64,000 bases of DNA from Thelonectria olida (GCA_020736575.1 JAGPYM010000019.1:660034-724033); one strand, 5' to 3'; numbered from the stretch's first letter, positions 22,991 through 35,275 are shown. Program-made: numbers and translations. Notes: generated by a model from the letters alone, not told the origin.

Positions 22991-23026
22991 TTTTTTAATT
23001 AATTAAACTAATTAGAAAATATTATA

Positions 23027-24886
23027 ACGTACATGATAAGCGAGTCGGAAATACAAGCGAGTCGGAAAAAAATCCTCACCCTCCAGATAGAATTCTAGAT
23101 AAAATCAAAATAAAGCCTTAAATCAATTGAAACTAATCGCTATTCTCTTCTCCAGATATTTCAATAACAATCTGACATGTTCTTGAGTTATGACCAGCCT
23201 TACTATATATTCCACACCGCCTTTCCCTCGCCGCCCCCGACCTTCCCCGATCACCACTTCTCGATAATTCCGCCCTCACCTGCGCATCAACGTCTTTCTG
23301 ATTAATCTTATCCTTCCCCTCACCTACAGTTATCTTCCCTCCATTTCGCAGCCGGGTTCTTTTCGCTCTGCGCCGCTTGCTAAGGGTCTCATTTGACTGT
23401 CGAAGGTCCTAGACCTCAGACTCTAATAAGCTCATCTTATGCATTATTGCCTTTATTCCCTTAGTCAATAACTTCAGGGCCTCAAGAATAAACGCAGGTG
23501 AGCTACTCTAATGCCTTTTGATTTGTCTTTCGAGGTATTCAGACTGTAAGCTAGCCTCAAGCACTATCTTTAGTGTCTTAGAAACCCAAGGGTCGGGGAG
23601 GCCGACCTCCTCTCTAATCGGTGTTGGAGTCCGTAGCTGCACGTCAAGCTTCGATATGACATTTTCTGGGTTCAAGGGAATAAGTCCCGCCCCTCGAAAA
23701 CCTCCCTCAATATTACTCCTTATCATCGCAGCTTCATGGGCGGCACAAAAGGCCGGGAAGAAGTCGGTCTTGGAAACATGGGTTATCGAGCACCTGATCA
23801 GATGCTCGATTTCTCGACTATATGCCTTTTTAAGCGGACCAAAGCACCCAACGTCAAGAGGCTGGAGTAGATAAGACGAATGAGCTGGCATACACAGCAT
23901 GATGATGTGGTTGCCTTCGCAATATTTCTCAAAGTCGACCGAGTGGTGGCTGTTATGCCCATTAAGGATTAGAAGACGATAGCGACCGGTTGATCGGGCC
24001 TTGGTGTATTGATCGAAGTGTTTGAGCCACTCAAGACCTATATCATTATCAGTCCAGCTATTATGAGTCGTTGCAATAGCCCAATCGTCCGGGAGGTTGC
24101 TTTCTTGGTACTAATTAGCAAGGTGATATTAGCCCGCAACCATAATGAATGGCGCGATCACCCAGCCTTCGGTATTGATCGCCTGAATGGCCGTAACCCA
24201 TTCCCGGTTTCCAGGCTGCACTAATTTCGCCTTTCTATGTCTTTCTGCGCCCGTGACAACTATTCCGCTTGCAATAATGCCCATCATAAAGCCAGTCTCG
24301 TCAAAGTTGTAGATGTCAGCTAGGTTGATACCGTATTTCGCGATTGTATTCTCCACGAGCCTAAACTAATGGCGAATAATGGCCGGATCTTTGCATTTAG
24401 CCCTCTAATAATCGTATCTACGATTAAAACGCGTCTTTAGGTCTGGTTGTCGCCTGACGAAGTTGGAAGCCCAGCGCTTGCCGACGGGTGATGCGTTGCG
24501 GTCGGCGAGCAGTCGGTTGGCCATTTCTTCCACACCACGAAGCCGAGGGGGAAACCCTCGAGAGTCTAGGTCGATAATATATTTAATAATGATCTGTTCC
24601 TCTAGATCGGATAGTTTGCGTGAATTCGGGATAATATCGCCTCGAGAAGGTTTGCTATAATATCGATTATAGAGGGTGCTAGGCGGGACTTTATATATCC
24701 TTGCAGCGGGATAGATGCGTAATTTTAGGTCGTTTCGAAGAGCCTGAAGGGCGAGGATAATATTTTTCTCTTTGCTTAATTGTGGCATACTTGGTGGTTG
24801 AGAAATAATTGATTAAAGGAAAATGAAGGTGGTTGGGGGATTTTTTTCCGACTCGCTTGTATTTCCGACTCGCTTATCATGTACGT
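23027..24886 (-). mobile_element. pogo/Fot1-like DNA transposon, complete but inactivated
   Basis: Two perfect 46-bp terminal inverted repeats (23027-23072 and 24841-24886) are flanked by TA on both sides (23025-23026, 24887-24888), the target duplication of the Tc1/mariner superfamily. Each TIR itself holds two direct copies of AAGCGAGTCGGAAA. The 1860-bp length is that of Fot1-like elements. Inside is one transposase frame on the minus strand. The element is GC-normal although both flanks are AT-rich RIP-like sequence, so it probably inserted after most RIP of the neighbourhood. Confidence 0.9.
23133..24788 (-). pseudogene. Fot1/pogo-like transposase with six nonsense codons
   Basis: One frame of 552 codons from ATG 24788 to TAG 23133, without indels. 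It starts with a psq/CENP-B-type HTH (NIILALQALRNDLKLRIYPA, PPSTLYNR), followed by the second HTH (GVEEMANRLLA, VGKRWASNFVRRQPDLKTRF), then the DDE catalytic core: YNFDETGFMMG (first Asp), LLILNGHNSHHS (second position, Asn instead of the usual Asp), LLQPLDVGCFGPLKKAY (third), and a C-terminal zinc-knuckle-like CGIYSKAGHNSRTC. Six in-frame stops (after RYDY at 24405, before FRLV, before YHLA, before YQES, at 23508 and before DLRQ) each sit where Gln or Trp is expected or is one transition away. The Asp to Asn change (GAT to AAT) also fits a RIP-type transition. Not functional. Confidence 0.85.
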
Positions 24887-26600
24887 TATAATAATAAAGT
24901 TATTAAATAAAAGCTAAAAAAGTTTAAAATTAATTAAATATTTAATTTAAACTTTATTTTCTAGTTTTTTACTTTTTTTCTCTTTTTAATTTTTTTATAA
25001 TTAATATAATTTAACCTTTTATAAAAGTAATTATAAAAAGTAATTAAATAAAAAATAAAATAATAAAAACTTAAAAGAAAATTAGCTTTTATTTATAATT
25101 AATTATAATTATAAATAAATAAAAGTTAAATTAAAAAATAAATAAATTAAATAATTAAAAATAAAATAAGTTAAAATTATTAAAATAAAATATAAAGGTT
25201 TAAATAAAAAACTTAATAAAAATTGTTTAAAAAGTATAATATTTATTTTTAAAAGTTTTAAGCTTCTTTTTTAAATTTATATAATTAAATTTAATATAAA
25301 GCTTAAACTAATTAACTTCTATTAATTTTTAATAAATATTTTCTATTTTTATTATTATACTTTCTACTAATAACTTACTATTATTATAATAATAAAATAG
25401 TTTTTAAATTATTTACTTATTAAATATAAGTTATAATAAGTATTAATAGATTTAAAAGATTATAAAAATATATATTAATTTATTTAAATATATATAATAA
25501 TATTCCTTTTAATAATTATAATTATAAGAGTTTTTTAAATTTTAAAAGATTTTACTTTTAATTTTACTAATATGTTTACTTTTTAAATAAAGCGAGCTAA
25601 TAATTAATAAATAGAAATTAAAAAAGATATTTATAAAATAGTAACTAATAGTAGTTTTTAAATTTAAATTATTATATTTATTTTTAAGTTATATAAGTGC
25701 TAAAAGCTAAAGCTTTAATATAATAAGCTTATTTAAAATATTAAATATAATAAAAAGTTATATATAAATAAAATAAGTTATTTAAATAAAATAGAGTCTT
25801 TAAATAGAATTCTATTTAAATAAAAGTATTAGTTTATATAAATATTTACTATAATAACTTTTAATATAAATTAATATATATTATAATATAAATAGATTAA
25901 AAATAAATATTAGAAAATTATAATATATTAAAAGCTAGCTAGCTTTTAATATTATAAGGCCTAGTTTAAATTTAAAAATTATTTAATTTTATTTAATATT
26001 TATTTAAAAATAGTTTAATTATAAAATAATAAATACTAATTTTTAAAATAAAAATAAGTTTTAATATTAATAAGTTTTATATTTTAATAGAATACTATTA
26101 TAATTTTAAAAAAAGCTTAGTATTTATATTAAAATATTAAATATATTTATAAATAAATTTAATTAAAATACTTATTAAAACTTATTATTAATAGAATATT
26201 ATTAAAATATTATATTTCTAATATTTTTAAAATATTATCTTTTTAAAAAAAATTAAAATTAATATTTATTATTTTATTTAATTTCTATTAATAAGTTTAA
26301 TTAAATATTTTAATAATAATTTATTAAATATAAAAGCATTTTTATAAAAGCCTCCTTTTAATATTACTACTAATTATATAAATAGTTTTTTTAAAGTCCC
26401 TAATAATTCTAATTTTTTAAAAATAAAACATATTTATTATATATTTTAAAATTAATCTTACTATTATTAAATAAGCTTTAAATTATATTATAATTATAAG
26501 TTCTCTTTTCTAAGTAATATATACTATTTATACTATATATAACTTTTAATATATATTATATACTAATATAAGTAGTTAAGTTTCTAACAGGTCCTTCTAA
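24887..26600. repeat. AT-rich, RIP-like block 3
   Basis: 1.7 kb of nearly pure A/T, continuing the sequence interrupted by the pogo-like element. No recognisable element remains. Confidence 0.65.
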
Positions 26601-27146
26601 TTATAGTTCCCTAACCTTGTAATATAGTATTAAGCGCTAGGAACTCTTAAGACCGCTTCTCTTTAAATTATATTAAACTCGCTATAATACTTTAGATTAG
26701 ATGTCGCGCGAGAGGGAGCTGGCATTTTGCGTGAGAGGCGCCGAAAAAAAAGCCAGTTAGCAGGAATGTCTACGTACCAGACGGTCTAAACTTTCAGATG
26801 GTCGGGCGGGTTGTCCGTTGTTGCGGCATGTCTCAATTATAACAGGCTAGGGCGGCCCAAGGCCCAGATTTCTCGTATAACCTCCGAGGAGAGGGAGTAG
26901 CTATTTTTGCAATGGCGTGAGGGGGTTCTCGTCATGCTCTGAGCCGCATAATTTGTGATAATCAACTGGTCCATAAATCATCCTAATAATCCAGAGAACT
27001 CGACGTCATTCTCATCACAATCAACTCATCAGCTTCTCTATCACTCTCAGCCTTAAAACCCTGAGGTTCTCTTGCACTTTTCTCTACGACTATCAAGTTC
27101 TCCAACAACCACCTGTATTCTCAAGAACCGCAAAATCCTATCCACC
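26601..27146. other. Intergenic / promoter of the phiA-like pseudogene
   Basis: GC returns gradually; 26980-27146 resembles a fungal promoter and leader (CT-rich, CAATCAACTCATC-type stretches). No gene. Confidence 0.4.
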
Positions 27147-27703
27147 ATGCAGATCAAGGCTCTTCTCTTCGCTCCCCTTGTCGCTACTGGCCTCGTCTTA
27201 GCCGCGCCCTCTAGCAAAGCTACCTACTTTGAGCTGCTCGCTCTGCGCTCCGCCAGCGACATCCATTTCTCTCCCATTCAAGCGGCGCTCAACCATGTTT
27301 TCCTCCATCTCCCCCACCAAAAGGCAGCCTGCAATGCCAAGTAGGACAACCACGCAACCTTCAGCCTGGTCGATGGCGAGTTGTACCTCTACCACAAGTC
27401 GGGGGCGCGCCAGAAGCTCTACGTCGACCGCTCTGGAATGGGTCAGGGCATTCTCGGTTACACCACTGGAAATGAGCCCGGCCCCCGCAACGGTGAGCGC
27501 AAGGCTGGAAGATTAACAAGTACGGCGACCTCACCTTCGACGGTGCCGGTTTCATCGCCTGCATAGACAGCACTAAGGACTCCTGGAGCGTTAGGATCTC
27601 GATTGGTTTGAGCAACCCGGGTGGCAACGAGCACTGCCTTGGATTCACCGCTCGTACTATTACGACCAGGAAGCCCAATAGCTGCAAGTACACCACCCAG
27701 TAG
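27147..27703 (+). pseudogene. phiA-like: phiA-like secreted cell wall protein, broken
   Basis: ATG 27147 starts a signal peptide (MQIKALLFAPLVATGLVLAA) and then reads LLALRSASDIHFSPIQAA and VFLHLPHQKAACNAK, the pattern of the phialide/cell wall protein PhiA family (ALRS.SPIHF...AA...IFL). A TAG follows at 27342-27344. After it the same frame gives ATFSLVDGELYLYHKSG, LYVDRSGMGQGILGYTTG; a missing base near 27507 shifts to another frame that completes the family: NKYGDLTFDGAGFIAC, GGNEHCLGFTART and the end CKYTTQ at 27703. Length (about 185 aa) and Cys positions fit the family, a small protein of conidiophore or hyphal walls. One nonsense codon and one frameshift. Confidence 0.75.
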
Positions 27704-28032
27704 AAGCAAGCTTCAGGCATTGATCGGTTCTTTGCATAATTTGTTTTCGACTTTGCATTGGGTTGGAGAATTGTTTTTGTTTCTGTAGTAATGGCATGTT
27801 GTATCGCATTGTGAGATATAAACGCTAGCATCACATGCAGTTTGATCAACACGGATAAATGGACAAGGTTAAGACTACATAAATGCAATCAAGATTGTTT
27901 AATCACTCAATGTCTTTACCGGCATTGCATGTTGGCCATATTGAGCCTTGTGTCTTGCCAGCTGGTCATAGTTCACATTTGGCCCTTTACTGGAACTTTC
28001 TCGAGCTAAAATGGCGGTATTTTCTTGCCAAT

Positions 28033-28245
28033 TTATAACATAACCCTGTGGATGAGATAGTCATCTCCTTCTTCTACGGGCACTATAGTAAAGCTAATAT
28101 ATGAATCAATGTTTTCAGGCTCAAGAGCAACGAAAGCCAGTCCAGCATTCTTCTGCCCAGTGTTAGGGAGGAAGCTACCGACCGGTAGCTTAATCTCGGG
28201 TTCAATCGTTTTTGTCGGGACGTGACACGTACTGCGCCCCTATAG
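28033..28245 (-). pseudogene. Remnant of a protein C-terminus, possibly an M14-type carboxypeptidase
   Basis: A 64-codon frame reads TIEPEIKLPVGSFLPNTG, NAGLAFVALEPENIDSYIS and FTIVPVEEGDDYLIHRVM, then TAA. The ALEPE..DSY.SF....P...GD.Y..YR pattern resembles, from memory, the C-terminal end of fungal M14-like peptidases. Upstream parts (28246-28330) contain stops. The assignment is tentative. Confidence 0.35.
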
Positions 28246-28653
28246 TATGACTTGTCAGTGCAGGCTGATGTAATGTGGGGTACCTCTATGGTACTTCTTT
28301 ATTTCTTTGACAGAGTCTTCCTTAAGACGTAATGTACGCAAGCACTCAGCAAGCCCTAGCCACACTATATATAAACCGCGCTTTTACTAAAATCAAAGCT
28401 GGAACCCCCGAACCTGGCCTCCGTTGCATCTTATAATAGCTATACTTATAATAGATATGACCATAATACTAAGAGCCTTAAAACCTAAAGCTATATCATA
28501 TTAATAGTAACTATAGGTTATTTAAGTATTAATAGAATGTGTGGCGATATATCCTGCCTGGAGGATTAACCCATCCAGTTCTGTCCCCGTTCTCAATACC
28601 ACAACACCAAATCTTATCAATCATCATTTCAACTCCCCCAGCAACTAAATAAA
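28246..28653. other. Intergenic, 0.4 kb
   Basis: Partly AT-rich (28440-28520). A TATA-like tract lies at 28367-28376. No gene supported. Confidence 0.35.
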
Positions 28654-29411
28654 ATGTCTCTCTCCCACTCCGAGCTCTGGGCCCTCGCCTCCACCGACGA
28701 CCACGACGCCCAAGCCTAGCTCGCCGCCCATGTCGCAACCATCTTCGACCTCTGTCACGCTACGAGCGCGACTGAGGGCCTATCCTAGAGGTCTCGGGCG
28801 TCGAGAACGTCTTGCTCGAGCAGACGGGGCAGTATAATTCACCGTCGCTCGATGAGTTCGCTAGGGGTGGGGGGTATGATGCTTTGGATGCGCGAGTACA
28901 TGATCGTCCTACAGGCCTACAAGCCCTCCATCCGCGCCGTCCTGGAGCACATCCGAGACCGCCTAACCGCACACTTGCTCTTCCAATGTACTGGTAAGTC
29001 GACCCATCATCTCACCTCATGCGATACATATCTCCCCCGACATGGGATCGTCTGTTTGCCAGCTTATCTTCTTCCCCTTTACCCAGCCGAGACCGCACCG
29101 GCGTCGTCGCCGGCGTCCTACAGAGCCTCGCCGGCACCATGCCCGACGACATCCTCCTCGACTGCATGCTCTCGCCCATTGGCACTGAGTCCGCACGCGA
29201 GAAGCTCGGCAGCTTCGCTATGGCCAGCCTGGGCGTTTCGGACCCGGAAACGCCGGGCTTCTGGAACCTCGTCAGCCTGCGGCCGTCGTACTGGAACGCA
29301 TTTCTCGATGGTCTACGCGACGAGTACAGCGACTAGGAAGGCTATGTCACCAAGGGTCTGGTATTCTCAGAGACAGACCTAGAAACGATCAAGAAGAATC
29401 TGAGGTCGTAG
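28654..29411 (+). pseudogene. Tyrosine-protein phosphatase (Y_phosphatase3 type), broken
   Basis: Downstream parts match the fungal dual tyrosine/serine phosphatases (Pfam PF13350): IRAVLEHIRDRLTAHLLF before the P-loop, then RDRTGVVAGVLQSLAGTMPD, DCMLSPIGTESAREKL, PGFWNLVSLRPSYWNAFLD and VTKGLVFSETDLETIKKNL. The P-loop C-x5-R is interrupted by an intron-like segment (28994-29086, GTAAGT...CCAG); joining leaves the frame off by one, and the usual His before Cys is Gln. Other damage: TAG at residue 20 (QA stop LAA), further stops and frame changes in 28770-28900, and TAG at 29334-29336. The N-terminal half is barely readable. Confidence 0.65.
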
Positions 29412-30883
29412 GCGGAAAGTCGATTTCTCTAGCGGCTTGCGGAAGAGGAGGACTGCATTTAGGACGTGAAATTTAGGAAAATTGGTATGGGTGGAAAGTC
29501 AATAATTAGGAGATTTTAGAAAGGTAACTGTTGGTACATAATTGGTATGGTTTATTGGTGATGTTGCCGACTGAAGTCGTAGTGATGTTAATTTTGAGTT
29601 GACCACCTTACTTGAGGTTGCCTCACGTGACAACCATACTGCAGACGAGGCTTCCCCGTCTCGGAGGGCTTACTGAGGGTCTTCCCACCTGCAACTGCCT
29701 CGAAGTAGTCCATTGCCCGCCTCTACAAGTAGCTCATCATTTCTCATGCAGGTAAAACTCGATTTTCCCTCTCACTTTCCCTCTGTATATAGAATAGAAC
29801 CACTGCAATATGTAGACACTTTGCCTATGATTACCTATATATAGAATTTTATAATAGGTCACTTTTATTCTAGCAGCCGAGACTCCAATTCCAGCAGGCG
29901 CCTACTATTACCATGCTCTTTTAGTAGGTAGCTAGCCCAGTTGTTTATGTAGCTGACCTAATCTTTTACTAGGGAAATAGGTACGAATTACTAGAAGAGG
30001 TATAACGGCTCCTGGGGCAAGGCTGTGATCTCAAAGGTCTGAGTTAGAAGGTTAACAGATTGAAGCTATAGGCGCGATCTAGAACCGCATTAAAGGTTAG
30101 CCGACGAGTATTCTCATCCGGCTGCTCACGGCAGCTATAATCCATACGGATAAACTATTATCATATCTACTAACTGCCTGGTTGAAGGGCTGTTCGGAAT
30201 CCATAAGAGGTATGAGGATCAAGTGTATTAGAATTTGGGCATCGTTGATTCCCCGCTGTTCAAAGTCACCCATGTAGCTCTACTTTGGCGGAGGTTATAT
30301 GGCTCGGTACGGACTGCAGGCTTGCCGCAGTCAAACGGATGGGCCTCCTAGAGCATCGCCCTCCCATCGTTGCTACTGCTGCTTTTTCTAACTTCTCCCG
30401 CTCGGTCGGTCTCCGCTTCGTTCGATACTATTTGTGCTGCATTTTTGGTATTCCTCTTCGTTTCTTTCTCTGTATTTTCTAACTGTCGTGCCGTGTCTCG
30501 GACCCTACTAGATGGCTTTACTACTCGACTCGATCGCTTTAGCATCCAAAAGGGGGTATTGACGAATGACCGGCTGGCCGTGGTGGCCAAAGCTCTCGTC
30601 AACCTGAAAAGGCTCCAGCCTTGGCACATTTACTCTCTGTCTAGAAAGGACTAAGGAAAGAGCGGCCGAGATGGAATATCTGGATGCCAAAGTCAAGAGG
30701 GGTATCACCGTTCGGGCTCCAGAAGTCTAATCCAAGACCTAAGGAGGAGATAAACAGTCAAGTAGAAGATCCTAAAAATAAACCAACAAGCAAATAACAG
30801 GGATGCTTCAAGCGCACTGTTGTCATTCTGAACTAGGTAACAAATTACGTGAATAACGCCCAACAAACTCCCAGGCGATCCGT
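29412..30883. other. Intergenic, 1.5 kb
   Basis: No supported gene; the short frames at 30285-30650 have no recognisable motifs. Locally AT-rich around 29800-29870. 3' flank of the ABC transporter gene. Confidence 0.4.
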
Positions 30884-32862
30884 CTACTTCCTAAGCTTAA
30901 GCACAACCCACGACGCCAATCGATACCCAAAGATAATAGAAATCATAATCACCACATTTCTGCCCGTGTGTCCCGTCCGATATCCATATTGATCCAGCAC
31001 CGCCTGGCCGGCGATCTTGCACTGGTCAGCCAGGGGAGAGTCGTACATGCACCGACAGCCCTTGCCGCAGTCGTAGACCCGATCGGAAAACTCATTGATC
31101 ATCATGCCCTCGAAAACGTACTTCTGGTAGTCCCAGTAGGAGAAGACGTACTTGTAAAACGGGTTGAGAATTGTCGGCGGGATCATGAACCCGCTGACGG
31201 ACATCCACAGGCCATTCATAAAGGCAACGAGCGCTAGTGAAATGACGAAGCTAGGAAATAGGGAGGCCATAAAAACTACCAGGGACTCAGCAGCCAGCAG
31301 ATCGAGGAACAACCACATAATCCAAGTGAAGAAAGCCTTGGCAGTAGGGTGGAAGTTGCACAGCCAGTACGAGATGACGGAGAAGACGACGACAATAAGG
31401 AACAGGTATGGCACGCCAATGAGGAAGTTAGAAAGGATGAATTCCGCAGGGCTGTAGAGACCGCTGTGGTGCTCTTTGATATACTGCAGGTGATCTTCCA
31501 GGAAAGCTGGGACGTATGCGACCGCCATGAAGGACATAAATGCAGACCCGAAGAAGAGAGCGATGATGAAGGGCTGAATAGACTCCTGGTCGGGTACGAG
31601 GCGAAACCACACTGTTCCCACTAGGACAGCCAGTCCAAGGTACATAGCAAGTCGAATACCATACGCCACGACGTCGCGGTAACTCTTAATGAAGCTCCGA
31701 TGGCATAACGTAAGCGTTAGATTCAACATGCTGGGTTTGTTATTCGACGCCTCGTTTTCGAACTGGCTGCCCTCCCGCTCAGCAGCCATGATGGTAGAGT
31801 TGGCATCCTTCGCGCGGTGGGAGGTTTGCCAGGCAGCTTGGAGGTTGTCGAGACGCTGGGCTGCTGCGGCTTTGTCTTGCGCGAAATCGATGTTAACAAT
31901 CTCCAAAAGGAACTCAGCCGGATTAACGTACTGAGGAACCGAAAGGCCGAAGTCCTCATAATGCGTCGCTACATCGCCAACGGGCCCATCGTAATGCGTT
32001 TTCCCTCCGCAAAGCAATAACAGCTTATCAAACAGATTAAACGCCGACGTCGAGGGCTGATGGATCGAGCAGATGACGATGAGGTTATTCCGCTTGGCGA
32101 CTTGGCGGAGGTAGTTGACGACCTCCCAACTCGCCGCCGAGTCAAGACCGCTAGTGGGCTCGTCGAGGAAGAGAAGTTTTGGGCTGGTGATAAGTTGGCT
32201 GGCGATACCTACACGGCGCTTTTGACCGCTAGAGATGCCCTTGCGGATGGGCGTGCCGATGAGGGTGTTGGCTTGGTCCACGAGGCCGAAGGATTCGAGG
32301 AGTCCGTTAATACGGAGGAGACGTTCTTGCTTAGAGAGGGACCTAAGCAATTAGCCAGTCTATCCCCGAGAGCATGTAACCCCATTCTGAACTTCTGCAC
32401 AAGCTTACCTTATGCTGGCTAGTCGCGAAGAGAACTCCAGCGTTTCGAAAACGGTTAAAGACCCAATAAGCGCATCCTCTTGCTCAACAAAGCAAGAAAT
32501 CTCTCGAAACGCCGCTCTCGAAAGCCAGCTTCCATTGACGAGGACCTTGGCTTCAACATTGCTCGTATTGCTCGCTCGTCGGGCTAGGACATTTAGCAGG
32601 GTTGTCTTTCCACACCCAGACGGTCCCATAAAGGCGCAAATCTCGCCCATTCACCCAACCAATGTTAGTTTCCCATGCTGCTCCAATAGAAGAGGGCAAT
32701 CAACGAACCAGCTTCCACAATTCCCTCGGAATTATCAATAATCTTCTTCAGCTGCTTCGTTTCTCGATCTTTGACCGTCACTGTGACGCCGCGCCAGGTG
32801 ATGTTCTTGATAACCGTGTTGAGGAGGTGCTTCTCCGCGACGGGGCGCTGTTCCGGATCCAT
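30884..32862 (-). CDS. ABCG-family half transporter (WHITE-like)
   Basis: Exons 32709-32862, 32409-32646 and 30884-32342 give 616 aa, the size of an ABCG half transporter (one nucleotide-binding domain followed by one six-helix domain). Visible: Walker A GPSGCGKTTLLN, Q-loop FVEQEDALIG, signature GISSGQKRRVGIA (Ser where ABCG proteins normally have Gly in SGG), Walker B LLFLDEPTSGLDS, H-loop SIHQPS, and a membrane domain of about six helices ending in a Cys-rich loop (CGKGCRCMYDSPLADQC) before the last helix. The second intron (32343-32408) has GTAAGC...TTAG ends. The first (32647-32708) has donor GTTCGT and a CTAAC branch-like site but ends in GG, not AG, at the point that preserves A-G-E-I-C. 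It probably exports lipids or metabolites at the plasma membrane. Expression may be affected by the odd splice site. Confidence 0.85.
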
Positions 32863-35275
32863 GGCGTAGTTTTGGTTCTCCGTTACGGGCGCTGTTTAAG
32901 ACTGGAAATTGAAATTGGGAAATGGTGAAAGTGGTGAGCGAGGTAGAAGTCGAACGGACTTAGGAGTGATTCCTTGGGCCAAGCCTAGGCCTCCAAAACA
33001 AAGCAATTCAGCTGCTCCAAACGGCCAAGTCTGGCCAAGACCTAACCTCGTCGTCGTTGCACCGATTCTTGCCGCGCAATTCTGAGTCCGACAGCTCTTC
33101 TCATCCCAATTGAGCAGAAAGCATGAACGCTTGACAGGTTTAAAGATAACTCCCTTTCACGGTCGTTTCCCCCCTTCGGGCATCATGATCATTAATCATC
33201 AACGTCAGCGGGGAACCCTCGAATCCATATCACAAACCCAAAGCCAATCCATACCCAATCACCGACCAAAAGCCCTTCAAAGTTCCTATCCGCAGCGCCA
33301 AAGTGCATCCATCACTCTCATCCCTTCTCCAGTCTTTGGCATCACAATGGTGAGCGCCGAGCGGGGCTCAGGTTTAGCCTCCGTCACATGCGGGTCATCC
33401 GGGACGACATTTGGCGACCGCCCGCTCGCCCGTCGCGGCCCCAGGATTCGCTCCGGGATTGCAGTGGCTAACTTCTGGGGCTGAGCTAGGACTTCGGCCG
33501 ATGGTCTTGAGTCACCTTTTGCCGACGCAAAACGTTTGATGACGACAGAGGCTAGCGCCGATGCTCAGTAAGACTGGAGCCTGGCGATTCGATTGTAATC
33601 CATCCATCAGTGGGCTGCCAGTCGCCGATGATCGGGTGCCATCGTCCGTTGTCTGGCACTGCGTTGTCCTGGTAGGGCCCATTACCAGCAGGTGATCTGG
33701 CTGACATCACTGTAACCGTCCCCGCGATTCCCACAACATCCACAAATGCGACGACAAATCGACCGTTCAATCTTGAATCTTAATTTAAGGGCTTAAACCG
33801 GATTTGTAAAGACGTTGATGCAATTACCTAGTAGGCTGGTGTAGAAGTCGTTACTCGAGTGGTTGGCTGCTACGACTCGCTTATCAGTAACACTGATCTC
33901 GATATTGAAATGCCGATTCTCTAATCCGTGGCGTAACCTGAAATGTTTCGAGTTGGAGCGGCCGCGTTCGTTTATAAAGCCGGCTGCGAGATATGCCTCT
34001 GTCTACAGTGTTTGCCTTTTCGTCGCGATCTCCAACGTTTCCACGGTTTTGGCTCCTTCCAGAGACCTCACCAGTGGTTCATATAACTGTCTGGTCAATC
34101 GAGGAGGGCACGGGACCTAGCCACGAGACGTGGATTTGACTGTAGCCGTAATAGGATAATAATGCCCTACACCTCCTGGATTGGTGACTTGTCCATGGTC
34201 GTAGTAACAAAGATAAGAGATTAGTGGCTCATTGATGGGGCGGCTTGGTTCCGGGATTCCCACTGGCGGGAGCCATTATATCGACGATAAATAGTGGTAG
34301 AGTTGAGAGTGGGGGAGAATCTACTTGAGCGAGAACTAAGATGAAGATTAGTGAAGAGAGTCTCAGGTGTAGGGAAAGGGGTTGCGTTATATCACTACCT
34401 AAGCTCTCCTTCAGGGCCCCTCCGGCATAACAAAGAAGTGAAAGCATTAAGGGACTTCTTGATGTACAATCGAGAATTAACAAGGCATGGCTTTTGACCT
34501 CATCCAGGCGGATCCGGAGCTTAGTCGAGGCAAACTTCAGGGTCATTTTCAGCCTACCTGAAGAGTTAATAGCAATGCATAGTCGTTCCGAGACGGCAGA
34601 CGTATCATAATTGGGTGACGGGAGCTGTGTATCGAGACTTTCAGGGGTTAAACACCCCATTTTTGCGCCCTTGAGCGTGCCGAGTCCTAGTTGTCCAGTT
34701 CATCGATTGGCGAAGCCATGAGTATTGGAACATCGCCATGCCTTCTCACGCCATCCAACCTAGTCTGGATGAACGATGCCCTTTTATTCTATTCAGCGAT
34801 TCAAGGCTCTATGGCGTTAGAGTTATCAGGATGGTGCCTCCTGCGCAATGCCCCCCATGACAATGAAGGAACAGCTCAGGTTCGTTGTACTAGCTCTGCC
34901 AAGCGTAGTCTTCGTGAAACATAGATTGCGTTCCTACCGCAGACCTTCTCGCCATTCCTCTGGTGAGAAGTACATTTTGCATGGACGATCCCATTTCAAC
35001 TGAGTCGCGAAGTGCCTGCGCAACAAGGCAATACCGTAATTTAAGTCTAGCGTCTCCTCACTTGCAAAGATTACCCATGATAGGATTCAGGCTATGACTA
35101 TCCATCCAAATTCCCATCCACCCCGCCTACACAACCAGCTCTACAACGGCATCAGCGTCATTTTGCAATTCAAGAAGATAGGCACCAGTGAATCAATACC
35201 AACCTCACAGACCCCTTTCTAAGCTTGCAAGGAACCCACTTCTAACTTTTCTCTTAAATGACGGTGTAGGGAGTT
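32863..35275. other. Gene-poor stretch, 2.4 kb
   Basis: GC-normal. Contains the ABC transporter promoter (right end of the gene) and a GCGGCCGC motif at 33958-33965. A 143-codon minus-strand frame at 34229-34660 shows no motif I recognise. No gene supported. Confidence 0.4.

Noticed and set aside
34229..34660. 143-codon minus-strand frame
   Set aside because: Contains one hydrophobic stretch but no recognisable motif or supporting context.
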